DNA from: Porites lobata
Lineage: Eukaryota > Cnidaria > Anthozoa > Scleractinia > Poritidae
Direction: 5' to 3'
Assembly (NCBI GenBank): GCA_942486035.1
Contig: CALNXK010000006.1
Coordinates: 3,354,501 to 3,418,500 of the forward strand
Length of the DNA: 64,000 bases
The position numbers and the translations under genes were made by a program. The notes beneath the pieces were generated by a model. That model saw only the letters and a list, made by a program, of their open reading frames with translations, searched no databases and was not told the origin of the DNA. Shown here piece by piece: positions 1 to 10,810 of the stretch; the first letter of the stretch is position 1, and every line of letters begins with the position of its first letter.

Positions 1-444
1 AAACGCAGACTGGGGTAAAATGCAGAATAAAGACTGTAGACTTTTTTAAACATTTGTGCTCGTTCTTCTTCAAATCGGTGAAACAGCTAGCCGGTATCAG
101 TTACACACTTCGCTTCCTAGTCGAAGTGAATTGCACATTCGCCGGAAGTTTCAATGAACATCCAAACAGCTTAAGTCTGCGTACCTTGATTAGCCTGGTC
201 ACGTATATCGAAAACTTCGCATCAAAAATTGAAGCGTGAAGTCTCTCGGATGGAAAAAAGGTTCAAGATTGCGATTATGTTTTCGAGTCGTCGACGACGT
301 TCCAGAGAAGAAAGGAATGGATTTGTGAAAGCAGATGTCATCAAGTAAGTGTTCGTTTACAGGTATTTGCGGGATTTTTTTGCCCTTAAACCCTTCCACG
401 ACTACAGTTTATGCTCGGTCTGCATTTTACCCCAGTCTGCGTTT
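1..444. mobile_element. MITE-like element with perfect 26-bp inverted ends
   Basis: Bases 1-26 are the exact reverse complement of bases 419-444, so the interval is bounded by perfect inverted repeats. The left end may extend beyond the window. The right end continues to about 525 as an irregular tandem array of the motif CAGTCTGCRTTTTAC, a subterminal repeat pattern often seen in DNA transposons. The interior has no convincing ORF. A diverged partial copy of the interior lies at 21117-21290. The family is not recognised; it is inferred to be a non-autonomous DNA transposon. Confidence 0.6.
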
Positions 445-525
445 TACTCTTAGTCTGCAGCCTGCATTTTACACTCAGTCTGCATTTTACCCCTGGTCCG
501 CAGTCTGCGTTTTACACTGACCGAA

Positions 526-1488
526 AAAAGAGCATGCAGAGCCTTCTCTTTCAAGTGTTCGAGTGAGATATTAAAATTACCGGTTGAGGAGATACGGGTT
601 CCTAAATATGTATATTCATGGACAATATCAATGGTTTCTTTACCTATATGGAATTCTAGATTGGAGTTTTTCTTCGCTCGTTTTTGAAAGACCATAACTT
701 TGGTCTTTTTGGAATTTATATCTAACATCCAAGAGTTGCAAAAAGAGGATAATGTGTTGAGACAGTTCTGTAATCCTATTTTAGATCGTGATATAATAAT
801 TAAATCATCAGCTTATAAAAGCGAATTTAATTTGGTACCATTTGGAAGGATGATAGGGCCTGATAAAGTAGTTTGAAATGCGGACGGTAAGTCATTAACG
901 TATAAATTGAAAAGTAAGGGGCTTAAAATACAGCCCTGGCGTACGCCTCGTGAATAGCTAAAAGATTTTGTTTGACTCGTACCTATTTTCAATGCACACG
1001 AAGAGTTTGAATATAGGTTTTGGATTGACTTATAGAAACATCCCCCTACACCAATTTGTACTAATTTATATAAAAGTCCGTCATGCCAGACTGAGTCAAA
1101 GGCTTTTCTAAAGTCAACAAAACAAGCGTATACTTTCTCACCGTGACAGTGGACGTACTTGTCTATAAGAGTTCGTAATGTTAGGAGGTGGTCTGATGTT
1201 CGATTTTTAGGTAAGAAGCCGATTTGAGACTTGTGGAGTATGTTCAGCGAAGTGACGTGTTCAAGAAGTCTTTGGTTTAAAATTGAAAAGAACAACTTTC
1301 CTAGACAACTAGAAACACAAATCCCGCGGTAATTTGATGGGTCATTTCTTACGCCAAATTTAAATATGGGAGTTATAAGACCGTTGCACCAATTTTTAGG
1401 CACTGTTCCTAAGTTAAGAACATTATTAAAAAGTTTATGGTAAACAGGTAGCAGTGTTGGTAAGCTAGCTTTGATCATTTCGTTTCTT
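526..1488 (-). pseudogene. LINE (non-LTR retrotransposon) reverse transcriptase fragment, inactivated
   Basis: Read on the minus strand this is one continuous frame. It begins inside the RT fingers region and passes the palm motif FVDFRKAFDSVWH (around 1110) and the motif RGVRQGCILSPLLFNLYVNDL-like segment (around 925). After position 813 the frame continues through ADDLIII and the thumb-like segment HEYTYLGTRIS (around 610). These are RT motifs of the jockey/CR1-type non-LTR group. The catalytic Y-ADD box reads stop-ADD because the Tyr codon is TAA (about 809-811), which is the only stop in roughly 320 codons. The 5' part is missing at the junction with the duplicated block near 1488, and the 3' end is cut by the subterminal repeats near 525. 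No endonuclease domain is present. Confidence 0.85.
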
Positions 1489-2204
1489 ATTACCAAAAAT
1501 TACCTTTTCAGATCAGTTTTGATAATTTACTCTGCCCAGATGAACTTTTGTAACGCAGAAAATCAGTATTTTTTTGTGAGATTCTTGTTAGTTAACCACA
1601 AGTTACAGGATGTAATCTTAAAATACTCCTAAATGATTATGGATATGGGAGGAGTGGCAGCAAAATACATGCAGGAATTGAAGCTACATGACAACAGCTC
1701 TGAACTGGCATCTGCACACTCTTTATTGTTCACCTGTTCATGGGCAAACGAAACTTTTGAAATGTCATTCAAAATACAAAATGTAATGATGTCAGTAGCT
1801 TTTCACACTCTTGACCTGAAAATATTACGAAACATACTCAAAGCGTCCGAACCAAAATTATAATAGTTGCAATATAATACAAAATCTCATGGACATTTCC
1901 GAGAGGACATTCCAAGCAAATTTTAGGGTTTAATGGCTCTACTTTTTTATACTTTTTTTCTTTTCTTAGCTTTTCTTTACCTCATAACAGATAGTAAAAC
2001 ATCTCTACAGCTTACTGATAAAAACGTGCTCATTTCAAATTTTGTTTACTTTTTCTTGAGTTCTTCATTCCGTCTAACGCCTGTCAAAATAATGGACATT
2101 TTTGCAATAAGGCATATATAAACGTAATCACGTGAACTATTGTGAACATGTAGGAAATTTAGTTATTGCGTTATTAGATTTCTATTTTGAAATATCGATA
2201 GACT

Positions 2205-2425
2205 AATGAAGGGAATCCAAGACAGTCTTGGATTCTGGATTCCACGCCGTGGATTCCGAATTTCAGGTATTGGATCTCACTATTTTTCAGTACAATTTGG
2301 ATTCTGGATTCCAATCGTTAGTGGGATTCCGGACTCCTTAAGCTGTATTCCGGATTCCAAAGCCAAGGATTCCGAATTCCACAAGCAAAAAATTTTGCGG
2401 ATTCCGGAATCCCTCAAATGACGGC
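2205..2425 (+). repeat. GATTCC-rich dispersed element, copy a
   Basis: The interval is built from repeated GGATTCC/GGAATCC heptamers, with TCCGGA palindromic joints separated by short unique spacers. Related copies occur at 22209, 27265, 38265, 43432 and 50013. Because the motif is close to its own reverse complement, both strands appear open and give meaningless IPDS/ESGI-type peptides. No gene is present. Confidence 0.8.
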
Positions 2426-2779
2426 GCGACAACGCAGTTAGCTGACAGAAGCTCATAACTGTGGGCACTGTATCAGCCCCTTTCCTTACAAAGTCCATCT
2501 GTGACAAAAAAGCACTGGTAGTCTATGAGGCCTGCGTCCTCTGTAGGCACGCAGTTTTCGAGTGTACTGTAACGCCGCGAGTTAACTCAATTTAAGTAAG
2601 TTCTCTCATAATGATGAAAGCAAGGCCCAGATGATGATAATGCGATTGTGTGAACTGAGACAGTTCAATCCAAGGTTGGCAGCATCTTTGCATGATCCCT
2701 GCTACTTCTTTAAGTTTTAAAGAATGACTGACAGCAGGAGCCGGCTCCTGCTGACAGGTACCCGGCAGGTTATCGGCCA

Positions 2780-2899
2780 GGGGTCAATTTAATAAAACTT
2801 TTACACGACGTAATTTGCAAGTGTAGCTATTGTTCTCAGACTCTAAAGCGATGGCTACACTTGTAAATTACACGTGTGAAAGTTTATTAAATTGACCCC
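2780..2899. mobile_element. 120-bp foldback MITE
   Basis: The left arm GGGGTCAATTTAATAAA and onward is mirrored by the right arm ending TTTATTAAATTGACCCC; the arms extend over about 50 bases each, leaving a short central loop. A decayed version with a damaged left terminus sits at the equivalent place in copy 2 (22730-22853). Confidence 0.7.
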
Positions 2900-3193
2900 A
2901 GGTTACGTAGGAACTCGTCCTGCTCATCAAGCCGGCTTGTTACTGACTCGTCCCCAGTCGCTTTCGCATTACGCGCGAGGCAAGGAGTAGTACTGATCAC
3001 CACTAAGGAGAGGTTGGGACGAGTCAGGGCTTCAGTGCTACTCCCGCGTTACGTTTATCGTCGTCAAGTCACGTACTCATAGTAAAATATCATACATGTA
3101 GTTGCAATACCTAATGGAGTATAAGAAATGCAAAGTCTAAGGCTTTTAATTAATAACTTTACTTTTCTTTTAAGGCGACCTTACCTTTACCTA

Positions 3194-3949
3194 GGGGCTG
3201 TTTACATGGAGGGCCGAAAGATCCTAGTACTATCCTAGAAGGCGGAACAAGTTTTTGTTGGGTTTACGGCCATGCAGAAGTTTCGGTCCTTGTGCCCAAG
3301 AAGAGAAGGGGTTAAGGATGGCGGAAGTAAATAACAAAAACGCAATAACTACCAGCTCGTGATAACGCCAGACGAAATTTCCGTGATTAACCACTCAGAC
3401 TCACCATTTTGTTTGTACTAAAAGCCCTTGAATGCGGAGGTCCACTCAACGCGTAATAAAACCGACTGGTTCTTTCTTGCCGGATCTCTAATGTGGAGAT
3501 ATACTGGAGCCAGACGTCACTTGAAGCGGGAACTCAAACAAAACTGAATTGCAAGGCTGGCAATAGGGCAGAGCGGCTGACTAATTGAGGTCAATAATTT
3601 GGCTAACAAAATTAGCCTTCCTCAGGACCAGCGCTACACTGAAAGACCTGTGGCCCTGAGGAAGGATGCCATTTTTTTAGCCAAAAAATTGGCGTCAGAT
3701 AAACAAGCCTTTCACCGTCGTGCCAGCCTTGCACTCAGTTTTGTTTTAATCTTTTTTTCTGGTTTGTTCCTTAAGTACTAGGATCTTCTTGCCTGCTCTC
3801 AGCTAGGAGTAGTATTAGGAAGATCCTAGCGCTAGGGACAAGTGCAACCCTTTGTATGTAAAGTGAACGGAGAAAACGTGGCGCTAGGATGATCCGACTT
3901 CTGGGATATTCTAGGTACTATGATCTTCCTCCCTTCATTTATCAGCCCC
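3194..3949. mobile_element. TIR element (Harbinger-like) with 3-bp TSD CTA, copy 1
   Basis: The left end GGGGCTGTTTACATGG and the reverse complement of the right end form imperfect terminal inverted repeats, which continue into GAAGATC..TAGTACTAG. CTA flanks both ends (3191-3193, 3950-3952). A third, independent copy at 39056-39558 is flanked by TTG on both sides, supporting a 3-bp TSD. TIRs beginning GGG..TGTTTA with 3-bp TSDs fit the PIF/Harbinger superfamily (inference). An internal hairpin built on CCTTCCTCAGG..CCTGAGGAAGG lies near 3605-3690. No transposase ORF is visible. Confidence 0.65.
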
Positions 3950-4529
3950 CTAGTTCCCGTAGGGCGTCTTTCCAGGCCTTCTCGTTTAATGAGAGCTAAT
4001 GAGGCCCTGAACAATCATTCTCTCTTGGGCCTAAGGAAAACGCACTTGCCGCATCATATTCATGCAAGATGGCCGGACGTCAACTGCCATTCCAACGCAA
4101 CGGCAAGTCCATATTAAAGCTTTTGGGCGCAAATAGTAAGTTTTCTTTTTACTATCTAGTTATTTTACGATTGATGTTTTATCTCACAGTGGTCCATGCA
4201 TGTTAAATAGCGGTCAAATAATTATATACTATTTGCCAACGACTATAGTCCATTTTCGAGTTCGCTATGACCGGTGAATTAAAGAAGTGAACACGCATTT
4301 TTTACAGCCTTAGCCTCAATCTGAAGTAATATATTCACCAATTCCAACAAGAAAAAGACCGGTTATTACTCAGTCTATTGTGTATATTCAAATTTCAAAC
4401 ACTTACTTGTCAGAATTTCTGAATATTTTACTTTATGTCGAGGTTAACCCTGTATGAATGTGTCGTTAATGTTTATATTCAGCGGTAATTTTAAATTCGA
4501 AACTGGACTATTCATTTTAGCCAATGTCT

Positions 4530-4936
4530 GTACCAATGAATTTATTTACCAGCTTTTCTGGACACAGGGCTGCCCAGAGGGAATGTGCACGAACGGGACT
4601 CAGGTCCCATGGAAGGTGCCATCCCTACCCAATCCCACAACCCATAAAGTTTGGGTACACCCCCGGGGTCTGCAACCCATACTCTTTTCGAATAGTGATG
4701 TGGGTTCTTTTACGTCCCACAAGAACAAATCAGTGAAAGTGCTGTGGGACGGGACCTACGGTTTTTCGTTCTTATCCGAGAAGACTAGAAAGTCTAACCA
4801 TTTGCAAATGTCATTACAAAGGCAGCACTTATTCTCAGTTATTTAAAGACCTTGAGTGATAGTCCGGTCGGGGTTTGAACCAGCGACCTCCTGCTCGGCA
4901 GACCGGCTCTCCCAATTCAACTGAGCTAACGAGGCG
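4530..4936 (-). mobile_element. tRNA-derived SINE, copy in block 1
   Basis: On the minus strand the head (4936 down to about 4862) has an A-box-like TTAGCTCAGTTG and a B-box GGTTCAAACCC, the internal Pol III promoter of tRNA genes. A body of about 330 bases containing GGGACGTAAAAGAACCCAC follows. The head does not fold into a good cloverleaf (acceptor and T stems are mispaired), so it is not a functional tRNA gene. The same SINE occupies the same site in copy 2, so it predates the duplication. Confidence 0.7.
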
Positions 4937-5320
4937 GCGGTTTCGACCCTATCATCTATTTACGACCTTTTGGAACCCGTTAAATTCCATGCAGCCTGTC
5001 GTCATTGCTAAAACATGTGAATGTCAAGGTCAAATTTGCTTTTGATAATGGGTTTACACAAGAGCGATTTGCGTTTCGATTTCGAAAAAACTATTGTTAT
5101 TAATAATGACTATTTTATTTTCGAAACTTAAAATCGTAGTACGAGCCATTTTTATATTCTAAACACTAACAACCGTTTTTCTGGAAAGAAAATTCGATCT
5201 AGCACTATATATCATGTGTCGATGAACCGTGATCGAAAAACAATGTATTCAAGATATATTATCGTTGATATTTTTGTATCCTAGCTTTCAGACTGAAATT
5301 TTATCTGAATAGTATATTAG

Positions 5321-5570
5321 GATTTTGTGGTCAAAATTGTTTGCTGACTCAAGTTGAAGCGCACAGCATTAGGAAACGTGACATGACTCAGGGACGCTCC
5401 ATAGATAATTTGTAGGATGTCCATCTGCGCACTAACGTAATTAAGGACTTTGTGGTGAAAATTGTTTGCTGACTCAAGTTGAAACGCACAGCGCTAGGAA
5501 ACGTGACATGCCTCATGGACGCTCCATAGATAATTTGTAAGATGTTCATCTGCGCACTGACGTAATATTC
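5321..5570 (+). repeat. 125-bp tandem duplication (2 units)
   Basis: The segment starting GATTTTGTGGTCAAAATTG at 5321 is repeated from 5446 as GACTTTGTGGTGAAAATTG, with near-identical sequence through CATCTGCGCACT. Copy 2 of the block has a single unit (about 25558-25683), so the tandem duplication arose in copy 1 or was lost in copy 2. Confidence 0.8.
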
Positions 5571-6017
5571 ACTTAGCGCCTTAATTTTGTACTTCAACAA
5601 CCCTTTGGAGATGAATTCAAGTTGTTCGAAATGTCAATGTGCGCTCATTACCTGGGTTCAGTGATACAAAGTCATATTTAAGGATGCTGTACTGTTAAGA
5701 ACAAATAAATAAAAATGAAAAAATACATATCTAGCCCTGGGAAACCCTTATCTAATAGGGGACAACTAAGCAGTAAAAAAAATATAGCATATAAAGTTTG
5801 AAAACTAACCGTATCGATGTTAAATGAACTAAGAATCTAAACGGTACATTTATTAAAAGATTAAAAATGTATATTAAAAATAATATACATCAGCAATGAC
5901 AAAAGATTGAGGACAAATGTCTTTAAGGTGAACACAGTATTATAAACAATGAAATCTAGGAGTTGCATTCATAGCAGCCTGCGCAACCAGGTTTTAAGAG
6001 AGGGTGTGAATGGGGTT

Positions 6018-6118
6018 AACCGACTAGCGACAAAAGGCAAAAAATATTACCGACTACCGACAAAACGCGAAAAAAATTACCGACTACCGACAGGAAAATT
6101 ATTAACCGACTACCGACA
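6018..6118 (+). repeat. Short minisatellite, ACCGACTACCGAC unit
   Basis: About four units of roughly 30 bases share ACCGACTACCGACA followed by an A-rich spacer (AAAAGGC / AAACGCG). It immediately follows the duplicated block and precedes the Penelope remnant. Confidence 0.65.
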
Positions 6119-6179
6119 TGGACCGATATTACCTATATTTTTTTCAGAAAGAAGAGTATATTGTATTTTCTCTACCTTT

Positions 6180-6725
6180 CTAGGAAGTAACCAAAGATAC
6201 CACGTCACAAGCTTTTTACAAGTCAATAGCACAAAACGAGGATATTGAAATCGGTTTGCAGAGCGTATGCGAAAAATTTCTACAACCCGCCTAGTCCTAA
6301 ACATTATATGCGACAAATGCTCAGATTAATCCTCAAAGAAAATTCTTTCCAGTTCAATGGAAAGCTCTACCTCCAAACCCACCGTACCGCGATGGGCACA
6401 AAGCAGTTTCCTCTGCCAACATTTTCATGTCATATATTGAAACACAAAGTCTATAAGCAGCTAAACCGTCTTTAAACCAGACATCGTAACTTTCTCCGAA
6501 GAAGCAAACTTACATGATTCTACTATTAAATTCACCACCGAAATTCACTGAGACAATGTTTTTAGACACAGTTGTATACAAAGGCTCAAGATTAAACGAA
6601 AAAGTTATCCTTGATGTAAAGACTACGGAAACCTTCCACCACACATTTTGCGGCTTATCACCCACCGATTTGTCAAAAGAGTTTGAGGAAAGTGTTTCAA
6701 AATTCAAAAGAACGCTTGATGGTTG
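6180..6725 (+). pseudogene. Penelope-like retroelement RT fragment, frameshifted
   Basis: Pieces of a Penelope-type reverse transcriptase can be read in changing frames. LILKENSFQFNGKLYLQTH followed by TAMGTK (about 6325-6405) corresponds to the FxFNGxxYLQxxGTAMGT segment. ANIFMSYIET follows in another frame (about 6417-6445), and FLDTVVYKGSRLNEK (about 6560-6605) corresponds to the conserved TxFLDTxVYKG region. Stops and frameshifts interrupt it, and the segment between the ANIFM and FLDT motifs, which should hold the YxDD box, is deleted. No GIY-YIG endonuclease is seen. Confidence 0.75.
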
Positions 6726-7419
6726 ATGATGCGGACAGAGGCTACCAACACAATTTGAAAGACAAATTGCAATCAGAAATAAATGAAACTCACAGAAACC
6801 GAAGTCCGTGCTCCTGAAACAAAACCGAGCAAGGAAGGAAAAGAAATGTTGCTTTTAGTGACACAATAGGGAACTTTAAGAACCACGACGAAGTTCACGA
6901 CGACGACGTCTGTTGACTAGGAAAAGATTGGAACGAAAACGTCAGTTTCGGCAGGAAAAAGGAAACTTAAGATGCAATCGGTCGGTAGGTCGACGACGAC
7001 CACACTGAATGTAAACACAAATGAAAACTGTGATGTTCGTTCGCAACAAAGTTTTTCGCAATGGCGTCTTTTAAAACAATGCAAGATCTAATTTTTAAGC
7101 TGTAAGTCTAATTTCATTGACGATGGAGAATTTTTTTACCTTTTCGAGTGGAAAAACACCTGCTTTCCGCACAAAGATTATTCAACTTTAAACCTGAATG
7201 AGATGACCGAGTCCGAGTGTCTGTCAGAGTTTAGATTTGGAAAAAGAGACATTCCGATGTGATAGTTGTTTTCCTTATAAAGTTTACTTCCTCTATATTA
7301 AAGATATATGATTTGCCTTACCCAAATACGTACAAATAAATTTCTCACTTACGAGTTCGCTCGCTCGGCCTCCCCAGCTGTTGTCATTCTTCGAAGTAAA
7401 AACAATTCATTTTTAGTCT

Positions 7420-7650
7420 TCATAGCCAATAGCATCACGGTTTAACTGACAGACGACTAATAACATCGCGACGTAACTGACCAATCAGATCAACAACCAG
7501 AGTATAATGAGATCAATTGACGTAATACAACTCACTTTGACTCTAAAGATGACTACCGCACAGGTTGTCGAAACGTCAGTCACTGTCAACAACAACAGTC
7601 CATAACAGGCCAGAGCCCCGATTTTAGTGCGCGCAGGAGGAGGCCTAATC
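7420..7650. repeat. Dispersed repeat, probably Penelope-associated terminal region
   Basis: The sequence GATGACTACCGCACAGG..GTCGAAACGTCAGTCACTG at 7550-7590, preceded by ACTGACCAATCAGATCA, matches a repeat I recall from anthozoan genomes near Penelope-type elements (recollection, not search). A short related piece ATTCAGGACTACGTTCACC occurs at 11792-11812. The 89-codon frame on the minus strand here is taken as fortuitous. Confidence 0.35.
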
Positions 7651-8003
7651 TCCACAGCAACCACCGCAAATAGGTTTCCAATAACAGACAAGGTAATTAG
7701 TTTTAAGCATTCCTCCAGACACCTTTGGAGAGCGCCGGACACATTGCCTGTCAAAGAACTTTGTACTTCTGATTAAACGAACCAGACATCTCAAGGAAAC
7801 GCGAAATTTGATCAGACTATTTGGGTATTATAAATTCATTTCACGGTCGATTGAAAATTTGGAAGTCGATCTTCGCGCCTCTGGCTTCGCAATTGATAAC
7901 TACAGTTTTCTCGCCGCATTTGGATTCAAATAGGCTTGATACGCTTTCAATGGTTTTTCAAGTGCTTTCTTTTAAGAAAATAGTGCTCCGATGGCTTATT
8001 TAA

Positions 8004-8504
8004 CTTCTGCCAAGAGTGGTATGCCGTGTCAACATTGGTGACCTTCGAAGCGAAAACAGCGAGTCGGCGTATCAAGTTTTTACTGTGGAGCCGCAAGTAG
8101 GAATACACTCTCTGCTGGCACATCTTTCTCCGGTTTGGAAGGAACTCGGCGTGGAAAAGACCCTGACCAAAGAAATTTTTAAATCTTCTCTATTTGAAAG
8201 TTTGAGAAAAGCCGTCAACAATGCACATTTTATAGTCGCCGGAGAAAACGAAGGCGAGAGCTCGAGCCCTACTTCACATCCCCTTGAGGAACAGCAAGAC
8301 CGATTATCTGATTCAATGGACGACCTTTTTGATCAAACGGCGAAGGATTCAAGTCTTTTTTCTCTGGCTTAAGACGATGTAAGCGTCGATGTGCCTCCAG
8401 TGACAAATCACTCTCCAAAAAGCCCGCCAAGCACTGTCGAAATCCCGCCAAAATCTTATTCGCTGGAAAGAGCCCAAGACGCTGGATTACTCCAGATATT
8501 CTAG
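8004..8504 (+). pseudogene. Unidentified ORF with one internal stop
   Basis: After a TAA at 8001-8003 the frame stays open to 8370, stops once (TAA 8370-8372), then continues in the same frame for about 43 codons to TAG near 8502. The peptide is acidic and Ser/Pro-rich toward its end (EGESSSPTSHPLEEQQD, PPVTNHSPKSPPS) and has an amphipathic middle (KEIFKSSLFESLRKAV). There is no obvious ATG near its start, suggesting an exon or a pseudogene fragment. I do not recognise the family. The region immediately abuts the minisatellite. It could be chance, but a roughly 165-codon frame with protein-like composition is unusual in this AT-rich DNA. Confidence 0.3.
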
Positions 8505-8577
8505 CTTCCACTTCAACATCTTCGTGTTCGCGTGGGCAATAATCGACGTCACAGATACAGTATGGTTTCTATATCAG

Positions 8578-10345
8578 TCATTTTAGCCTCCTTGAAATGT
8601 CAATCATAATCCAAAAATTATTATTTCAGGTTACCTTTGTATTGTTACTTGCTTTTTACTTAATTAATAGGCCACATTATAGGGCTACCCTCTCCCTCAG
8701 AGCTTACAGGCGGCGCGCCCAAGATTCTGAGGTGAAGGTAGTCTCTCTTTTGAAATGTCGGTCATAATCCAAACAATTTTTGTAGGTGATTTTTGTAGTG
8801 TCATAGGCCAAATTATAGGGCTACCCTCTCCCTCAGAGCTTACAGGCGGCGCGCCCAAGATTCAGAGGTGAAGGTAGTCTTTCTTTTAAAATGTCGGTCA
8901 TAATACAAATTATTTTTGTAGGTTGTTTTTGTACTGTCATTTGTTTTTGAAATAGGCCAAATTATGGGGCTACCCTCTCCCTCAGAGCTTACAGGCGGCG
9001 CGCCCAAGATTCTGAGGTGATGGTAGTCTCTCTTTTTGAAATCTCATTTCCAAAAATGTCGGTCATTTTTATCCAAATTGTTTTTTAATTATGGGTACCC
9101 TCTCCTCAGAGCTTACAGGCGGCGCGTTTTTGTCTCTTTTGAAATGTCGGTGTCATTTGTTTTGAAATAGGCCCAAATTTGAGGTGATGGGTCTCTCTTT
9201 TGAAATGTCGGTCCAAATTATTATTGTAGGTTATTTTCTCCCTCAGAGCTCACAGGCGGCGCGCCCAAGATTCTGAGGTGATGGTAGTCTCTCTTTTGAA
9301 ATGTCGGTCATTATCCAAATTATTATTGTAGGTCATCTTCGTTTTGTCATTTGTTTTGAAATAGGCCAAATTATGGGGCTACCCTCTCCCTCAGAGCTTA
9401 CAGGCGGCGCGCCCAAGATTCTGAGGTGATGGTAGTCTCTCTTTTAAAATGTTGGTCATTTATCCAAATTATTATTGTAGGTTATTTTTGTAGTGTCATT
9501 TGTTTTTGAAATAGGCCAAATTATGGGGCTACCCTCTCCCTCAGAGCTTACAGGCGGCGCGCTCAAGATTCTGAGGTGATGGTAGTCTCTCTTTTGAAAT
9601 GTCGGTCATTATCCAAATTATTATTGTAGGTTATTTTTGTAGTGTCATTTGTTTTTGAAATAGGCCAAATTAATTATGGGGCTACCCTCTCCCTCAGAGT
9701 TTACAGGCGGCGCGCCCAAGATTCTGAGGTGATGGTAGTCTCTCTTTTGAAATGTCGGTCATTATTCAAATTATTACTTTAGTTCTTCTTTGTACTGTCA
9801 TTTGTTTTGAAATAGGCCAAAATATGAGGCTACCCTCTCCCTCAGAGCTTACAGGCGGCGCGCCCAAGATTCTGAGGTGATGGTAGTCTCTCTTTTGAAA
9901 TGTCGGTCATTATCCAAATTATTATTGTAGGTTATTTTTGTAGTGTCATTTGTTTTTGAAATAGGCCAAATTAATTATGGGGCTACCCTCTCCCTCAGAG
10001 CTTACAGGCGGCGCGCCCAAGATTCTGAGGTGATGGTAGTCTCTCTTTTGAAATGTCGGTCATTATCCAAATTATTATTGTAGGTCATCTTTGTTTTGTC
10101 ATTTGTTTTGAAATAGGCCAAATTATGGGGCTACCCTCTCCCTCAGAGCTTACAGGCGGCGCGCCCAAGATTCTGAGGTGATGGTAGTCTCTCTTTTAAA
10201 ATGTTGGTCATTTATCCAAATTATTATTGTAGGTTATTTTTGTAGTGTCATTTGTTTTTGAAATAGGCCAAATTATGGGGCTACCCTCTCCCTCAGAGCT
10301 TACAGGCGGCGCGCCCAAGGTAGTCTCTCTTTTGAAATGTCAGTC
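8578..10345 (+). repeat. Minisatellite, ~150-bp monomer, 12 units
   Basis: Twelve occurrences of GCTTACAGGCGGCGCG-type sequence recur about every 150 bases (for example 9403, 9553, 9706). Each monomer contains GGGGCTACCCTCTCCCTCAG, the palindrome GGCGCGCC, GATTCTGAGGTGATGGTAG, CTCTCTTTTGAAATGTCGG and an AT-rich stretch ATTATTATTGTAGGTTAT. Units between 9060 and 9250 are truncated and degenerate. Within the array a longer period of about 752 bases is visible: the unusual AAAATGTTGGTCATTTATCC monomer occurs at 9446 and again at 10198. It has no coding content. Confidence 0.95.
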
Positions 10346-10458
10346 GTCAACCATAGTATTATTGAATTTTCATTTTCCAGAGTTCATAGTGGTACCTTCT
10401 TTATAGTTTTACGTGATTTGTGGCAAAGACAAGACCAGGCTAGCAAATTTATTCTACT

Positions 10459-10710
10459 TTATGCGTGGTGCGACAATCACCGTGGCTGACTTGCCTCCAA
10501 AGTTCCTTTATAATTTGGACGCTTCTCAGGAGTTCCTTCACTGCTTGTAATCCAGAATTGGCGATTCTCAGCAGCTTGAAGCTCTTGCTTTTCATCAGTT
10601 GTTCCTTGGACGGCGACCTTTTCTTGTCCCGAGTACAATATCGATTCTCGATTCTCCACTCTCGATTACCGTATCTTGCTGGTGCAAGGTTTCGGCAACG
10701 GGACCAGTAC
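10459..10710 (-). other. Possible coding segment, minus strand
   Basis: A frame of about 83 codons without an initiating ATG near its start runs from just below a TTTTAG at about 10712 to a TAA at about 10459. The peptide is basic and helix-like (SKEQLMKSKSFKLL, LQAVKELLRSVQIIKELW). It could be a terminal exon or an element remnant; it is not recognised. Other frames here are also open for 60 to 80 codons, which weakens the case. Confidence 0.2.
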
Positions 10711-10810
10711 TAAAACCATTGCAGGAATATCACTGCCAAACTGCGCAACAGAATGCACGAAAAACCTCTCCGGTAGTTGAAAAAAAAGAAAAAGAACCTG
10801 GGATGTAATT

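Larger units (their letters stand above)
1489..6000 (+). repeat. 4.5-kb duplicated block, copy 1
   Basis: This stretch is almost base-for-base the same as 21508-26149, in direct orientation about 20 kb away. It starts at ATTACCAAAAATTACC and ends at GCAACCAGGTTTTAAGAG; the flanks on both sides are unrelated. It carries a GATTCC element, a foldback MITE, a TIR element with 3-bp TSD, a tRNA-derived SINE and a 125-bp tandem duplication not found in copy 2. A 76-codon frame at 1633-1863 is preserved in both copies, but it matches nothing I know and may be chance. I see no terminal inverted repeats or LTRs bounding the block, so it may be a segmental duplication or an unrecognised large element. 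Confidence 0.85.

Noticed and set aside
1633..1863. Conserved 76-codon ORF in both 4.5-kb copies
   Set aside because: Preserved because the DNA is nearly identical; it matches nothing known and the opposite strand is open over the same stretch.
4454..4846. 130-codon frame on the plus strand
   Set aside because: It runs antisense through the tRNA-derived SINE; the paralogous frame at 24320-24649 has different boundaries and residues.
4862..4936. tRNA gene
   Set aside because: A and B boxes are present, but acceptor and T stems do not pair and a SINE body follows, in both copies.
8578..10345. CRISPR-like array
   Set aside because: The genome is eukaryotic, and whole ~150-bp units repeat rather than short repeats with unique spacers.
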